In this document: positions 1 to 10,365 of the stretch, piece after piece | Position numbering within the stretch: position 1 is the first letter of the stretch | Layout of the letters: each line of letters begins with the position of its first letter | Assembly: GCF_023898315.1 (NCBI RefSeq) | Contig: NC_064619.1 | Coordinates: 500,560,594-500,624,593 of the forward strand | Origin: Schistocerca nitens | Taxonomy: Eukaryota; Arthropoda; Insecta; Orthoptera; Acrididae | Direction: 5' to 3' | Length of the DNA: 64,000 bases | The notes under the pieces: generated by a model | Databases searched by the model: none | What the model was told of the DNA's origin: nothing | What the model saw: the letters and a program-made list of their open reading frames with translations, nothing else | Program-made: the position numbers and the translations under genes

Positions 1-235
1 CCGCCCTACAGCCAGACAACCAGGAGTGATGGTCTGGGGTGCCATTTCTTTTCACAGCAGGACTCCTTTGGTTGCCACCCGCAGCATCCTTACAGCACAG
101 CCGCATGCCGATGATATTCTACGTCTCGTTTCGTCGTCCTTCATGCCAACTGATCCCGAGCATACGTTTTAGCAAGATATAGGTAACACCCGTCTGCACA
201 CGGCGAGGGCCACAGGTGGATCAACGCTCTTGTGA
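1..235 (+). pseudogene. Tc1-like transposase fragment (central catalytic region)
   Basis: Translation of the plus strand from base 1 gives GVMVWGAISFHSRTPLV, followed by a diverged stretch ending near TARA. This is the Tc1 transposase core between the first and second catalytic aspartates. A stop codon precedes the position where the QDNARPH motif would be, and that motif is degraded. The fragment runs off the left window edge, so its 5' part is not visible. The right limit is approximate because similarity fades after about 235. Non-functional. Confidence 0.7.
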
Positions 236-380
236 CTTGCTCGATCTGTGAAGCTCTTGCTCTTGAACAAATTATCAATTTTTCCCGAAATACTGATTTT
301 TTGTTTGTGTGTTCATGTACACCTACTGATTTGTCCCATTTGGATAATTCCTTCGTGGCGCCTCGATTTGTCTTAGAGTG

Positions 381-860
381 CATTTTGTGATACAGAAATT
401 ATCGTTCCTGTTTTCCCAAAACGAAACTTTTGCCAGACGGTCATATCATCCTCCATGGTTTAGGTCATGGCAGTGATGTGGTATGTTTAAACTGGACAGT
501 AATTTCTGTGAATGCAGGTTCATGTCAACAAGACTCCCAGCAAACTTCGCGAAGGGAACTACATGCAGTGAATATTTTGAGTGAGATATCTCGCAAAAGG
601 TTATCGCTCACAGGCACACACAAAGCTTCGCGTCTCCAAACAAATTCGTTTGCCGCAGTGCACGTCGCCAGGCGGCTGCTGTCCAGTTTGTGCGTCGGTG
701 ATCTATCGTTGCCCTTTTTCCGTGACGAGTCTCAGTTTCCAAGATGATAACAGCTGTGTTCACTGGGTTGTACGCATACTGGAGAAGACTGTGGGTATGA
801 CAGACACACTTCAGTGTGTCGCGGTATTTTAACACTCCCAACCGGGTGCAAACCCGAGAG
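381..860. other. Unassigned spacer
   Basis: I see no recognisable gene, terminal inverted repeat or RNA gene here. The short open frames show no familiar motif. Confidence 0.5.
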
Positions 861-1155
861 TTAGGTCGGTATTACACTATCAAATTTATTTGTCCAATAT
901 CTTTGTTAAATATCTTTGTCAAAGAAATTTGATGGTGTGATAGGGAACTTTGACAAATGGCGTCAAATATTTGATCAAATCTAGGGACTCGCTGTAGATT
1001 TGTTCAAAGAAGTCGCTTGTCTTCTGTTCACTGCAATGTGACATGTTACTACGTGGAACGCTAGCATCGCTGCAGCGTTCTGTCATCTGCAGTGCTTTAT
1101 AAACATTGCCGGTAAATACAATTGGTGTGTACCGACAACTACAAAATTAATAGAG

Positions 1156-1233
1156 ATGTATAAAGCTGAAGAGGCGCTTTACGATGAGAGGCACCCTGAA
1201 TACAAAAATAGATTAAGAAGATTGGAGACCTAA
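1156..1233 (+). pseudogene. MADF-domain fragment of a Harbinger accessory protein
   Basis: A 25-codon frame contains ALYDERHPEYKNRLRR, which closely matches the start of MADF domains (LYD..HP.YKNR). Harbinger elements usually carry a second gene for a Myb/MADF-type DNA-binding protein that helps the transposase reach the nucleus and bind DNA. The frame stops at 1231-1233, just where the oppositely oriented transposase fragment ends, as expected for a deletion that removed the middle of both genes. The N-terminal boundary is uncertain, because coding sequence could extend upstream of this ATG. Confidence 0.65.
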
Positions 1234-1234
1234 C

Positions 1235-1561
1235 CTAACTCTCTCCTGTAGCAAGGAATCGGAGTGTTACAGTGAGCCTGTCTTCTGCAGATGTAGCAAT
1301 TCTTAAGTGAATATTATGCTTTGTGATATGAGGATACACTTCACTGAGCACATATAGAAATCTATACTCATCCATTCTTAAGTAATTGATGTACGACTTG
1401 ACGTCCTCCTCTACGCTATTATCGTGTCGTCGTAAAACCCACGGCTTCACCCAGGTACGTTTCCTTTTTTTTTCCCCCCGCTTCTCTTCCCCATGTGCAC
1501 ACTGAGCAACTGTGGTACATGCAACTGCTGCGGTTAATAACAAGTTGTTGTTGTCAGCCAT
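1235..1561 (-). pseudogene. Harbinger (HARBI1-type) transposase, N-terminal remnant
   Basis: The 108-residue frame starts at ATG 1561. It contains WVKPWVLRR, then a region ending with EDRLTVTLRFLATGES. These are the conserved N-terminal blocks of HARBI1-like transposases (W..PW..RR and the helix-turn-helix block ending LATG.S). Translation ends right after that block, so the whole DDE nuclease domain is missing. The truncation coincides with the internal deletion of the host element. It could at most encode a DNA-binding peptide. Confidence 0.85.
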
Positions 1562-1707
1562 CTTGAACTTTGACGAAAAATATGATGACAGTGTAATACC
1601 CCTTCTAGCGCTACGTCCAAGATATTTGTCAAATATATTTTACGGAATATTTGATCACATCTTTGATCAAATCTTTGACAAAGAAATTTGATAGTGTAAT
1701 ACCGGCC

Positions 1708-1793
1708 TTACTCATCAGTAGAATACGCCGGGAATGTTACATTCTCACGTTATTCATCAGTAGTACACGCCGGGAAAGTCTACATTCTCACAT
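1708..1793. repeat. Two tandem copies of a ~43-bp sequence
   Basis: Two adjacent imperfect copies share the order TTAYTCATCAGTAG, then ACGCCGGGAA, then ACATTCTCAC. The first begins at the right-hand TTA of the Harbinger element. No coding potential. Confidence 0.6.
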
Positions 1794-3559
1794 TACACCG
1801 TTGTTATCACTGCTCTAGTTGCTAGGATTGCAGTTCAGTGAGAATAATAATCTGTAGGACCGTTCGGAGCAGTGGGTGAAGCGAGGCACTCTACATGCCC
1901 GTAATTTGGTAGCCCAGCGAGATCTGATAATGCATCAGTGGTTTCAGCTGGATATGGTGTACCTGAATAAACTAGTGGAGCCTCCTCCACGCCACACTTA
2001 GCTCATTATCTAAGTTAGGGATGGTTGTACACGGTATTAGCATAATGTGTCCCGGTGGAGACAGAATTCTTTTTTCCAGTGCTCTAGCTTGACGCGCTCA
2101 CCTCAAACACTTTTCAAGCCGTTAAAAATATTTGTAATCTCTTTCCACCTAAATGACTAACGACCAGCGGCTCACGAAACACAGAGCATATTTACGCACT
2201 GTTAACCACAGAAATTTTTAAAAGATGGAGCTACGGTAATCTTTGCTCCAGATCAGCAGGCTTTTAGGAGAGAAATTCAATAATTTCTTATAGATCAGAC
2301 AACATCTAGAAATAGAAAATGTAATGAATATAGGGATTTTAGTGTCTTCATTCGTCAGAACGGCAGTCCACACGTAACTCTCGATGGAAACCAGTGCCGA
2401 CGACGTAATTGTTACGGGATCTTCCATCACCCTTTTTTGTCCAAGAACCATAGGGTGATTAAGCTGCCCCAGCCCATTTCTTTTTTATGCAATTCGTAAT
2501 ACTGCATGGGACCTTCAGAAACCGGGCTTGAGATTTTCATATTTTCCCGGCCGCTAAGCGCAAACAATAGGTCCTACACCTTTTAGCAGGAAATTTAATG
2601 TTGTTAAATTTCGTACTGGGATACGTTCTCGCTGGAGGCCACCGTTTTCGAGTTTTTAAAGAAAAATGTACAGAAGTGAAATTCGTACGCGCCCCATTAC
2701 CACACTTGTCCTCCATCAGTTAGGATTTTTAGTATGTTGTTCGTGACATCCTCTCCTACCACCGTACAAAAATTTCCGACTACACGAACTATTCCCTATA
2801 TTCGACATTTTTTTTATCTCTATTGACTGAACTATTTTGCCACGAGAGCGTAGCCGGCTATTTCGTTAACATTACTGATTTAAACGTGCCCGTTAGGGTA
2901 TGGAAAGAAAATAGACTTTTCTAAAAGGTGCATTACAACCAGTTACGTTGATTTTAGATCGAAAGTTAACACTTACAAGCAAAATAGTTTCGTAGTGAGA
3001 AGGCCTGACAAATACAGGGATGAAATTATTTTGTTTGCGCCGTTAAAACTCACAAAACTGTTAAGTAAAATTTACACAAACGTCAATTTTACAATTTGTA
3101 CAATTTAAACCGGTGGCGTACTAGTGCCAGTCATTGAAGGCCGAAAATGTTCGAATGTGGGAAATAATACGTGCAGTCGCAAACTTTTGTATAGGGGTAG
3201 GAGGGAGCGCCACGAACAGTATACTAACAATCCTGTGTGGTGAGTGATGAGAATGGTGTAGAGATGTGTTTGGTCACTTTCGTATGTTTTTCTTGAATAA
3301 CTCAAAAACTACTAGTTCTAGTGGAAACGTATCACAACACAGAATTTAACAACTTTTAATTTTCTAAAGAAACGTGTGTTTATTCTTTCTATAGGACGAA
3401 TAGTTGGCGTGTAGCAAGCGAGACAGTACGAAAATCCCTTCTATGAATTTTTAACGTCAGATACAACATTGCAGGTTGCACAAAATGACATCGGTAGGGG
3501 CAGCTGTGTCACGTTGCAAATGACGCGAAAAAGTTATAATCTTCACTACATCCACGTTA
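1794..3559. other. Unassigned sequence, no gene recognised
   Basis: About 1.8 kb without a convincing coding region or identifiable terminal repeats. Short frames at 2218-2451 and 3105-3305 show no known motif. It may be old repeat-derived DNA, but I cannot show this from the sequence. Confidence 0.4.
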
Positions 3560-4719
3560 CACGGATCAGCCAGAACATTGTGACCATCTAACTAACAGCC
3601 ATTATATCGTCCACCTTTGGCACGGATGACAGCGGCGACGCATGGTGGCAAGGAAGCAATGAGGCCTCAGTAAGTCGGTGCAGGGAGCTGCATCACATCT
3701 GCTCGCACAAGTCAACTAATTTCCGTGAATTTCTGGGAGCTTCGTGATGAGCTCTGAGGACACGTTCCATCACACCCCAGTCGTGTTCTATTGGGTTCAG
3801 ATCTGGCGAGCTGGGGAGGCCAGCACATCAGTTTGAACCCGCCACTGAGTTCTTCGAATCACTCCACCATCCTCCTGGCCTCGTGACATTACCTTTCTTA
3901 TCGTCATAAAGGAGTGCACGTGGCCTGCAACCAGTGTACGATGCCCCTTGGCCGTCATGGTGCCTTTCACGAACTCCACTGGACCAATGGATGCCCTCGT
4001 AAGTGTTCCTCAGAGCATAATGGAGCATTCGCATCGTGTCTACGTCTTGTAGTACAGGTGTCAAGGAGCTGTTCCCCTGGAAGACGACGGATTTGGGCCC
4101 TCCCATCGGCATGTTGAAGGAGGAATCGGAATTCATGAGACCATGCAACGCTCTGCCACTGTGCTAACGTCCAGTGCCGATGGTCACGCGCCCATTTCAG
4201 TCATAGTCGCCGATGTCGCGGTGTTAACATTGGCAGATGCATGGGTCGCCGGCTGCGGAGGCCCATCTTTAGGAGTGTTCGGTGCACTGAGTGTTCAGAC
4301 ACTCTTGTACTCTGCGAAGCACTAAAGTCTGATGTTAGTTCCAGCTGTCCTGTTTTGGCAGTCTGACAGGCCTACGACGCCCGACATCTGTAATGAAGGG
4401 TGGCGGTCCAACCACACGACGTCTGGATGTGGTTTCACCTTGGTTTCGCCACGTGTTGAGGAGAATCACCACAGCACTCCTCGAACTCCTGACAAATTGT
4501 GTAGTTTCAGAAATGCTGGTACCGAGCCTCCGGACCATCACAGTCTGACCTCAGTCAAACTCAGGTAGATCGCGCGTCTTCTCCATTCTACACACGGACA
4601 GCATGCCCACTCATACTACACTGTGCGCGTGTCTGGCCAGTAGTCATTCCTCGCCAGGCAACGCTGCTGCTGCGTGGACGAGTTGATATCGACAGCAGGT
4701 CGGTGGTCATAATAATCTG
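3560..4719 (-). mobile_element. Degenerate Tc1-like transposon
   Basis: The left end reads CACGGATCAGCCAGAACATT then GTGACC; the right end is its diverged complement (GGTCATAATAATCTG). TA dinucleotides flank both ends. The minus strand codes for broken Tc1 transposase pieces. Residues from 4541 to 4335 form the N-terminal helix-turn-helix region (RLGTSISETTQ, SRSAVV). Frames near 4148-3797 cover the catalytic half, with several frameshifts and stops. The terminal sequence resembles that of the element at 59243-60326, so both belong to one family. Inactive. Confidence 0.75.
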
Positions 4720-4881
4720 TAACGTTTTGCTTTAATTGTCGTGTAGTGACACATTCGTGAGTTTCTGGTATTAATTACGGTACATATGGCATATAAGGGG
4801 CAGTCAAATGAAAACAAGATAGAGGGAAAAGAAGTAAGTAAACTGTTTATTAATTCAGAAGTAACCACCAGACTGCTAATA

Positions 4882-6485
4882 CACTACTGGCCATTAAAAT
4901 TGCTACACTAAGAAGAAATGCAGATGATAAACGTGTATTCATTGGACAAATATATTATACTAGAACTGATTGTGATTACATTCTCACGCAATTTGGGTGC
5001 ATAGATCCTGGGAAATCAGTACCCAGAACAACCACCTCTGGCCGTAATAACGGCCTTGATGCGCCTGGGTATTGAGTCAAACAGAGCTTGGATGGCGTGT
5101 ACAGGTACAGCTGCCCATGCAACTTCAACACGATACCACAGTTCATCAAGAGTAGTGACTGGTGCATTGTGACGAGCCAGTTGCTCGGCCACCAATGACC
5201 AGACGTTTTCAATTGGTGAGAGACCTGTAGAATGTGCTGGTCAGGGCAGCACTCGAACACGGATGCGACCATCCTGATGCTGTAACCAGAACATGGATTC
5301 TGTTATATCCTAGCCAGTAATGCCAACCGAGCCCGCTGCCAAAAAGGTTGGCAGCATCAAAGTCCGGACGCCGTCCGCATAAGCAGCGCCAGCGATACAG
5401 GAAATCGCCGCAAGTCTGCGCGCGCCACCGCTGGCTTCTGGCTTCTTAAGCGCTGGAGTCGCGAGCGCTAGGACAGTTCTGGATTCGCCGCTCAGTTGTA
5501 GACTCGCCACCGAATTGTGTACCTGCTAGTCAGTTGTGTGTTCATCGCAGCAGAGTTGTTGTTTGTCGTCAGCCGACGCTGACCAAGCCGCTCCGACTCG
5601 AACTAGACAGATTTCTGTAGACCATGTTCACCACTGTGTTCTGTATCGTCGTTAATAAAGATAAGTACCGACTTTCATTTAATCCGAGTGTTTGGGTTTT
5701 CATCTTTCTGTTCACTGTTCCAGCGGACCGGTCGGCCCGCTATTAAAAGTGTGGCGGTGACTTCGTAGGCCGTTTCTACAGCGAAGTGTTGTCGCTACGA
5801 AGGCCGTCACAAAAGATTCATCCGAAGAAATAACGTTTTGCTATTCGTGCACCCAGATTCGTCGTTGAGTACACCATCACAGGTGCTCCTGTCTGTGATG
5901 CAGCGTCAAGAGTAACCGTAGCCATGGTCTCCGTCGAACTGTTCGGGCAGATGGTTGTCTTGCAAACGTCCCCATCTGTTGACTCAGGGATCGGGACGTG
6001 GCTGCAAGATCCGTTACAGCCATGCGAATAAGATGCCTGTCATCTCGACTGCTAGTGATACGAGGCCGTTGGGATCCAGGACGGCGTTCCGTATTACCCT
6101 CCTAATTCCATATTCTGCTAACAGTCATTGGATCTCGACCAACACGAAAAGCAATGTCGCGATACGATAAACCGCAATCGCGATGGGCTACAATCCGACC
6201 TTTATCAAAGTCGGAAACGTGATGGTACGCATTTCTCCTCCTTACACGAGGCATCAGAACAACGTTTCACCAGGCAACGCCGGTCAACTGTCGTCTGTGT
6301 ATGAGATATCGGTTGGAAACTTTCCGCATGTCAGCACGTTGTAGGTGTCGTCACCGGCTCCAACATTGTGTGAATTCTCTGAAAAACTAATTATTTGCAT
6401 ATCGCAGCATCTTCTTCCTGCCGGCTAAATTTCTCTTCTGCAGCACGTCATCTTCGTGGTGTAACAATTTTAATGGCCAGTAGTG
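4882..6485 (-). mobile_element. Tc1-like element, family B copy 1 (dead)
   Basis: The ends are CACTACTGGCCATTAAAATT and its complement, with TA at 4880-4881 and 6486-6487. The transposase lies on the minus strand, from ATG 6254 (MPRVRRRNA) to a stop near 5016 that follows GGCSGY. It is broken by frameshifts, by a 514-bp LTR-like insertion at 5301-5814, and by a deletion of about 330 bp between 5257 and 5262 that removed the second catalytic Asp region. Other family B copies start at 20852, 36056 and 57281. The element sits inside the mariner left arm. Confidence 0.85.
5301..5814. mobile_element. LTR-like insertion (probable solo LTR)
   Basis: This 514-bp block interrupts the family B transposon. 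GATTC flanks it on both sides (5296-5300 and 5815-5819), as in a 5-bp target duplication. It begins TGTTATATCC, contains an AATAAA signal near 5654, and has no coding capacity. Near its 3' end is an imperfect hairpin (GTGACTTCGTAG with CTACGAAG..GTCAC). The end reads CACAAAA, not a clean CA, so the LTR call is tentative. It could be another non-coding insertion. Confidence 0.5.
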
Positions 6486-6806
6486 TACATTTATCTCACA
6501 CTGCCCAACATGACGGTCAATGCCTTCTTGTAAAAATGTTTGCGGTTACCTGTGGAACCAAGATTGTACCCATGCGTACACTTCTTCATCCGAAGCAAAT
6601 CAATGGCCACAAATGTCCGTGTTCAGGGCTCCAAAAATTTGGAAGGCGCAGGGGAGAGATCGAAACAGTATAGACGATTTGTAAGGGCTTCCCAGCGAAA
6701 CTTCTGCAGCGCAGTCGAAACAACACACACGCAAACTCCGGGGAAGTCACGAAGACCTTTTTCTTGACTGCAAGGACCCACTGCTAATTGAGTCTCTGGA
6801 ACAAGG

Positions 6807-7006
6807 TTCAATGGTTCAAATGGCTCTGAGCACTGTGGGACATAACATTTGAGGTCATCAGTCCCCTAGAACTTAGAACTACTTAAACCTAACTAACCTA
6901 AGGACATCACACACATCCACGTCCGAGGCAGGATTCGAACCTGCGACCGTAGCGGTCGCGCGGTTCCTGACCGAAGTGCCTAGAACCGCTCGGCCACACC
7001 GCCCGG
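6807..7006 (-). mobile_element. tRNA-derived SINE (common family), full length
   Basis: In minus orientation the unit runs from a tRNA-like head (GCGGTGTGGCCGAGCGGTT) through a pol III B box (GGTTCGAATCC) and a body with TTAGGTTAGTTAGGTTTAAG to a 3' end GAGCCATTTGAACC. The 13-bp duplication CTCTGGAACAAGG flanks it (6794-6806 and 7007-7019). It is inserted in the mariner transposase. It is a non-coding element that depends on LINE enzymes for movement. Confidence 0.9.
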
Positions 7007-7627
7007 CTCTGGAACAAGGCACCACAATTAACCCACAACGGTACGAGGACACTTTGCAGAAATTGAAGCCCGCTATGAAGTCCAAATGCCCAGGAATGTT
7101 GACGGGCAGCATCATTCTGTTGCAGGGTAATGCTCGCCCACATGTTGCCAAGATTCCTCGAACTATACTGCAGAAGTTTCGCTGGGAAGCCATTACGCAT
7201 CCCCCATACAGTCTCGACCTCTCCCCGTGTGATTTGCATATTTCTGAAGCCTGGAAAAAATACATTCGTAGACGTCGATTTGCTTCGGAGCAAGAGTTGC
7301 ACGCCTGGGTGCTATCACGCCTCCTTTGGCACCCGCAAACAGTTTTACGTGAAGGCACTGACCGTCTCACAACAGGGTAAATACACTCCTGGAAATGGAA
7401 AAAAGAACACATTGACACCGGTGTGCCAGACCCACCATACTTGCTCCGGACACTGCGAGAGGGCTGTACAAGCAATGATCACACGCACGGCACAGCGGAC
7501 ACACCAGGAACCGCGGTGTTGGCCGTCGAATGGCGCTAGCTGCGCAGCATTTGTGCACCGCCGCCGTCAGTGTCAGCCAGTTTGCCGTGGCATACGGAGC
7601 TCCATCGCGGTCTTTAACACTGGTAGC

Positions 7628-8650
7628 ATGCCGCGACAGCGTGGACGTGAACCGTATGTGCAGTTGACGGACTTTGAGCGAGGGCGTATAGTGGGCATGC
7701 GGGAGGCCGGGTGGACGTACCGCCAAATTGCTCAACACGTGGGGCGTGAGGTCTCCACAGTACATCGATGTTGTCGCCAGTGGTCGGCGGAAGGTGCACG
7801 TGCCCGTCGACCTGGGACCGGACCGCAGCGACGCACGGATGCACGCCAAGACCGTAGGATCCTACGCAGTGCCGTAGGGGACCGCACCGCCACTTCCCAG
7901 CAAATTAGGGACACTGTTGCTCCTGGGGTATCGGCGAGGACCATTCGCAACCGTCTCCATGAAGCTGGGCTACGGTCCCGCACACCGTTAGGCCGTCTTC
8001 CGCTCACGCCCCAGCATCGTGCAGCCCGCCTCCAGTGGTGTCGCGACAGGCGTGAATGGAGGGACGAATGGAGACGTGTCGTCTTCAGCGATGAGAGTCG
8101 CTTCTGCCTTGGTGCCAATGATGGTCGTATGCGTGTTTGGCGCCGTGCGGGTGAGCGCCACAATCAGGACTGCATACGACCGAGGCACACAGGGCCAACA
8201 CCCGGCATCATGGTGTGGGGAGCGATCTCCTACACTGGCCGTACACCACTGGTGATCGTCGAGGGGACACTGAATAGTGCACGGTACATCCAAACCGTCA
8301 TCGAACCCATCGTTCTACCATTCCTAGACCGGCAAGGGAACTTGCTGTTCCAACAGGACAATGCACGTCCGCATGTATCCCGTGCCACCCAACGTGCTCT
8401 AGAAGGTGTAAGTCAACTACCCTGGCCAGCAAGATCTCCGGATCTGTCCCCCATTGAGCATGTTTGGGACTGGATGAAGCGTCGTCTCACGCGGTCTGCA
8501 CGTCCAGCACGAACGCTGGTCCAACTGAGGCGCCAGGTGGAAATGGCATGGCAAGCCGTTCCACAGGACTACATCCAGCATCTCTACGATCGTCTCCATG
8601 GGAGAATAGCAGCCTGCATTGCTGTGAAAGGTGGATATACACTGTACTAG
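7628..8650 (+). CDS. Tc1-like transposase, intact (family A copy 1)
   Basis: Cut-and-paste transposase of 340 residues, the usual Tc1 length. It would bind the element's terminal repeats and insert at TA sites in the nucleus. Residues 12-60 and 72-115 look like the paired N-terminal helix-turn-helix domains. The DDE core follows: D155 in VFSDESRF, D244 in FQQDNARPH, E277 in SPIEHVWD. Only 32 residues separate D244 and E277; Tc1 enzymes normally have 34. I chose the ATG before PRQRGREPY because similarity to the family starts there. The frame is open upstream through the 5' leader in all four copies, so a longer N-terminus cannot be excluded. No stops or frameshifts; potentially active. Confidence 0.93.
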   Translation: MPRQRGREPYVQLTDFERGRIVGMREAGWTYRQIAQHVGREVSTVHRCCRQWSAEGARARRPGTGPQRRTDARQDRRILRSAVGDRTATSQQIRDTVAPGVSARTIRNRLHEAGLRSRTPLGRLPLTPQHRAARLQWCRDRREWRDEWRRVVFSDESRFCLGANDGRMRVWRRAGERHNQDCIRPRHTGPTPGIMVWGAISYTGRTPLVIVEGTLNSARYIQTVIEPIVLPFLDRQGNLLFQQDNARPHVSRATQRALEGVSQLPWPARSPDLSPIEHVWDWMKRRLTRSARPARTLVQLRRQVEMAWQAVPQDYIQHLYDRLHGRIAACIAVKGGYTLY

Positions 8651-8742
8651 TGCCGACATTGTGCGTGCTCTGTTGCCTGTGTCTATGTGCCTGTGGTTCT
8701 GTCAGTGTGATCATGTGATGTATCTGACCCCAGGAATGTGTC

Positions 8743-8748
8743 AATAAA
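8743..8748 (+). promoter_or_regulatory. Polyadenylation signal AATAAA of the family A transposase
   Basis: AATAAA lies 93 bp after the transposase stop codon, within the element and about 57 bp before its right end. The same hexamer sits at the equivalent place in the copy at 24442. Confidence 0.6.
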
Positions 8749-9002
8749 GTTTCCCCTTCCTGGGACAATGAATTCACGGTGTTCTTATTTCAATTTCCAG
8801 GAGTGTATATTAACAGTTTTGGCGATTACTTTTAAAATAATAAACAGTTTACTAATTTTTTTCCCCATCTGCCTCATTTCAATTACTGCCTCTTGTAACA
8901 TGCGATTCATATTTCCATGGCGACCGTAATGTAGTGGTTTTAAGTGATAGGATGCTGTTATGTTTGTTAATGATGGTAGAGGTGCAACTGCTGATACTAT
9001 AG

Positions 9003-9083
9003 GTGGTTGTGGTGGTGGTGGTGGTAGTGGTGGCGGTGACGATGAAGATGATTGTGATGATGATGATGATGATGATGATGATG
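9003..9083. repeat. (GTG)n followed by (GAT)n microsatellite
   Basis: Interrupted GTG triplets at 9003-9040 pass into GATGAT triplets up to about 9083. Confidence 0.9.
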
Positions 9084-9295
9084 TTGCAGTTGATATTCTG
9101 CATTATGACAGTCATGGTCGTGCTGCGAGTACTTGAGAGTGATGCTGTTGGTCAGAGAGTAATTCTGGTTTCAAATTTAGAACGTATGGTGAATGTGGGA
9201 GGATGGAAGGGAAAAAGGACATAAGTGTGCGACGGGACAGGGAGTATCATAATTAACAGAGAAAATTGACTATTGTGCTATCTTCTGAGCGCGTG

Positions 9296-9297
<2 letters not shown>

Positions 9298-9352
<55 letters not shown>

Positions 9353-9358
9353 ATACAC
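9298..9358. repeat. (AC)n microsatellite
   Basis: About 60 bp of nearly uninterrupted AC dinucleotides. Confidence 0.95.
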
Positions 9359-9535
9359 ATTCTGGAAATAGTTAAATTATTTGCAATGAACAAAGTGATA
9401 AATTTTCCGGCAATCGGCAAAGACGTCCTAAATTATATGGCAGGTGAGGTGCCAACCCAACTCTGCTTTGCACCAAGAGCTTACTGTAGCAAGCACAGCA
9501 GCTTCGGCGGCTGCATGCGAAAGACGTCACCCAGC

Positions 9536-9570
9536 GCTGCCGCTGCCGCTGCCGCCGCCGCCGCCGCCAT
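9536..9570. repeat. GCT/GCC triplet repeat
   Basis: A short GC-rich triplet run (GCTGCCGCTGCCGCC...). Confidence 0.85.
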
Positions 9571-10365
9571 CACCTGAGAAATTGGGTGTAATCTTATCAG
9601 CCTCTATGTGCCATGAAAAGCGCACCCTCCGCATTGAACGAAACACCCCACGACAGCGCTTTTCCAAAGACGCCAGTGAATGAGAAATGCCATTTCACTA
9701 GAAAGGAAGACGCCCTACCCAATACACTCTTTTCGCTTTTCCCTGTGACGCAAGGGCCATTTGTAAAATTGGTCTTCCTTTTCTGGAATGCCTTTACGTA
9801 ATGAAATGGAGTAGATCTATACAATAAGTTCACAATGTCTAAAATGACCCTAAGTAATAATTACAGCTCGCGAAGGAAAAAAGAAGAAGGAATAAATCCG
9901 AAAAGAAAATGGTTTGTTTCCAGCATCGTACATTTTCGTGTGTAGTGCTTTGTGTGCTTTCCAAAAGAAGTTAGTTACTCATATTAGTTCGACACGGGAA
10001 ATTTTCAACTTTTCTGACCGGAATGTCGTCTTGACAGCTGTATAGGGTAAGAAATAACGAAGCTGCAATACCAAAAGATGGCTTGTTGTGATGTATCATA
10101 TGAGATTGCACAACGCAAGAGATAGGTACTACTATCTTAAATGGAGAGAAAGAGAGAATTTCATGCTTTGAGCCAAATGCCTTACAGTCAACTGTAGACA
10201 AAGTTTACGACATTGCCATACAAGTTATTTCAAACTGACTCTGCTACGTCCCAAATATTCCCCGGGCAGGAGAAGAAAATCCAAATTATTTGCTAACTTT
10301 GCACTGACTGAAAGAATTAGGGTCGTCAAATGTCAAACATAAAAAGCTGGTTGACAATTCAATAT

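Larger units (their letters stand above)
864..1707 (-). mobile_element. PIF/Harbinger-type DNA transposon, internally deleted
   Basis: The ends are matching inverted repeats (GGTCGGTATTACACTATCAA at left; the complement of GATAGTGTAATACCGGCC at right). Both sides are flanked by the trinucleotide TTA (861-863 and 1708-1710), the 3-bp duplication typical of PIF/Harbinger. Just inside the ends are several TTTGATCAAA-like palindromes, plausible transposase binding sites. At 844 bp the element is far shorter than an autonomous Harbinger. It keeps only the start of a HARBI1-type transposase (minus strand) and a scrap of a MADF-type protein (plus strand), whose 3' ends converge at a deletion junction near 1232. 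Non-autonomous. Confidence 0.9.
4798..6735 (-). mobile_element. Mariner-like element, 3' half, left arm of an inverted pair
   Basis: On the minus strand the sequence runs from a transposase block (LQKFRWEA, then DLSP) near 6735-6640 through RFASDEEVYAWV to a 3' end at 4798 (complement of GGGGCAGTCAAATGAAAAC). The 3' untranslated part matches the right arm at 8808-8892 base for base over long stretches. A Tc1 element interrupts it at 4882-6485. The 5' half of the transposase is absent from this arm. Several stops; inactive. Confidence 0.7.
7384..8805 (+). mobile_element. Tc1-like transposon, family A copy 1 (intact)
   Basis: A 1422-bp element flanked by TA (7382-7383 and 8806-8807). The inverted repeats are about 27 bp with two differences: CACTCCTGGAAATGGAAAAA at left against CACTCCTGGAAATTGAAATA (complement) at right, each followed by AGAACAC. 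It holds one intact transposase gene. It is inserted just after the stop codon of the mariner right arm. Near-identical copies lie at 24442, 26494 and 46982, implying recent transposition. Confidence 0.95.
6735..8892 (+). mobile_element. Mariner-like element, 3' part, right arm of an inverted pair
   Basis: The plus strand encodes mariner transposase blocks in order: FLDCKDPLLIESLEQG (interrupted by a SINE at 6807), TTINPQRYEDTLQ, GNARPHVAKIPRT, EAITHPPYSLDLSPCD, and a C-terminus ending near 7380. The 3' untranslated part continues after the Tc1 insertion at 8808 and ends in CTCATTTCAATTACTGCC near 8892, the mirror image of the left-arm end at 4798. A frameshift lies near 6755. The two arms meet head to head near 6735. 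Confidence 0.75.
8893..10365. other. Spacer with microsatellites, no gene recognised
   Basis: Apart from the simple repeats listed separately at 9003, 9298 and 9536, I see no supported coding region. Open frames that cross the repeats (poly-Val, poly-Ala, His/Thr runs) are artefacts of low-complexity sequence. Confidence 0.5.

Noticed and set aside
7130-8650. 506-residue open frame joining mariner sequence to the Tc1 transposase
   Set aside because: The upstream part is out of the mariner reading frame and crosses the Tc1 terminal repeat. It is chance read-through, and the real transposase starts at 7628.
9003-9577. Open frames with poly-Val, poly-Met, His/Thr and poly-Ala runs
   Set aside because: They are translations of microsatellites.
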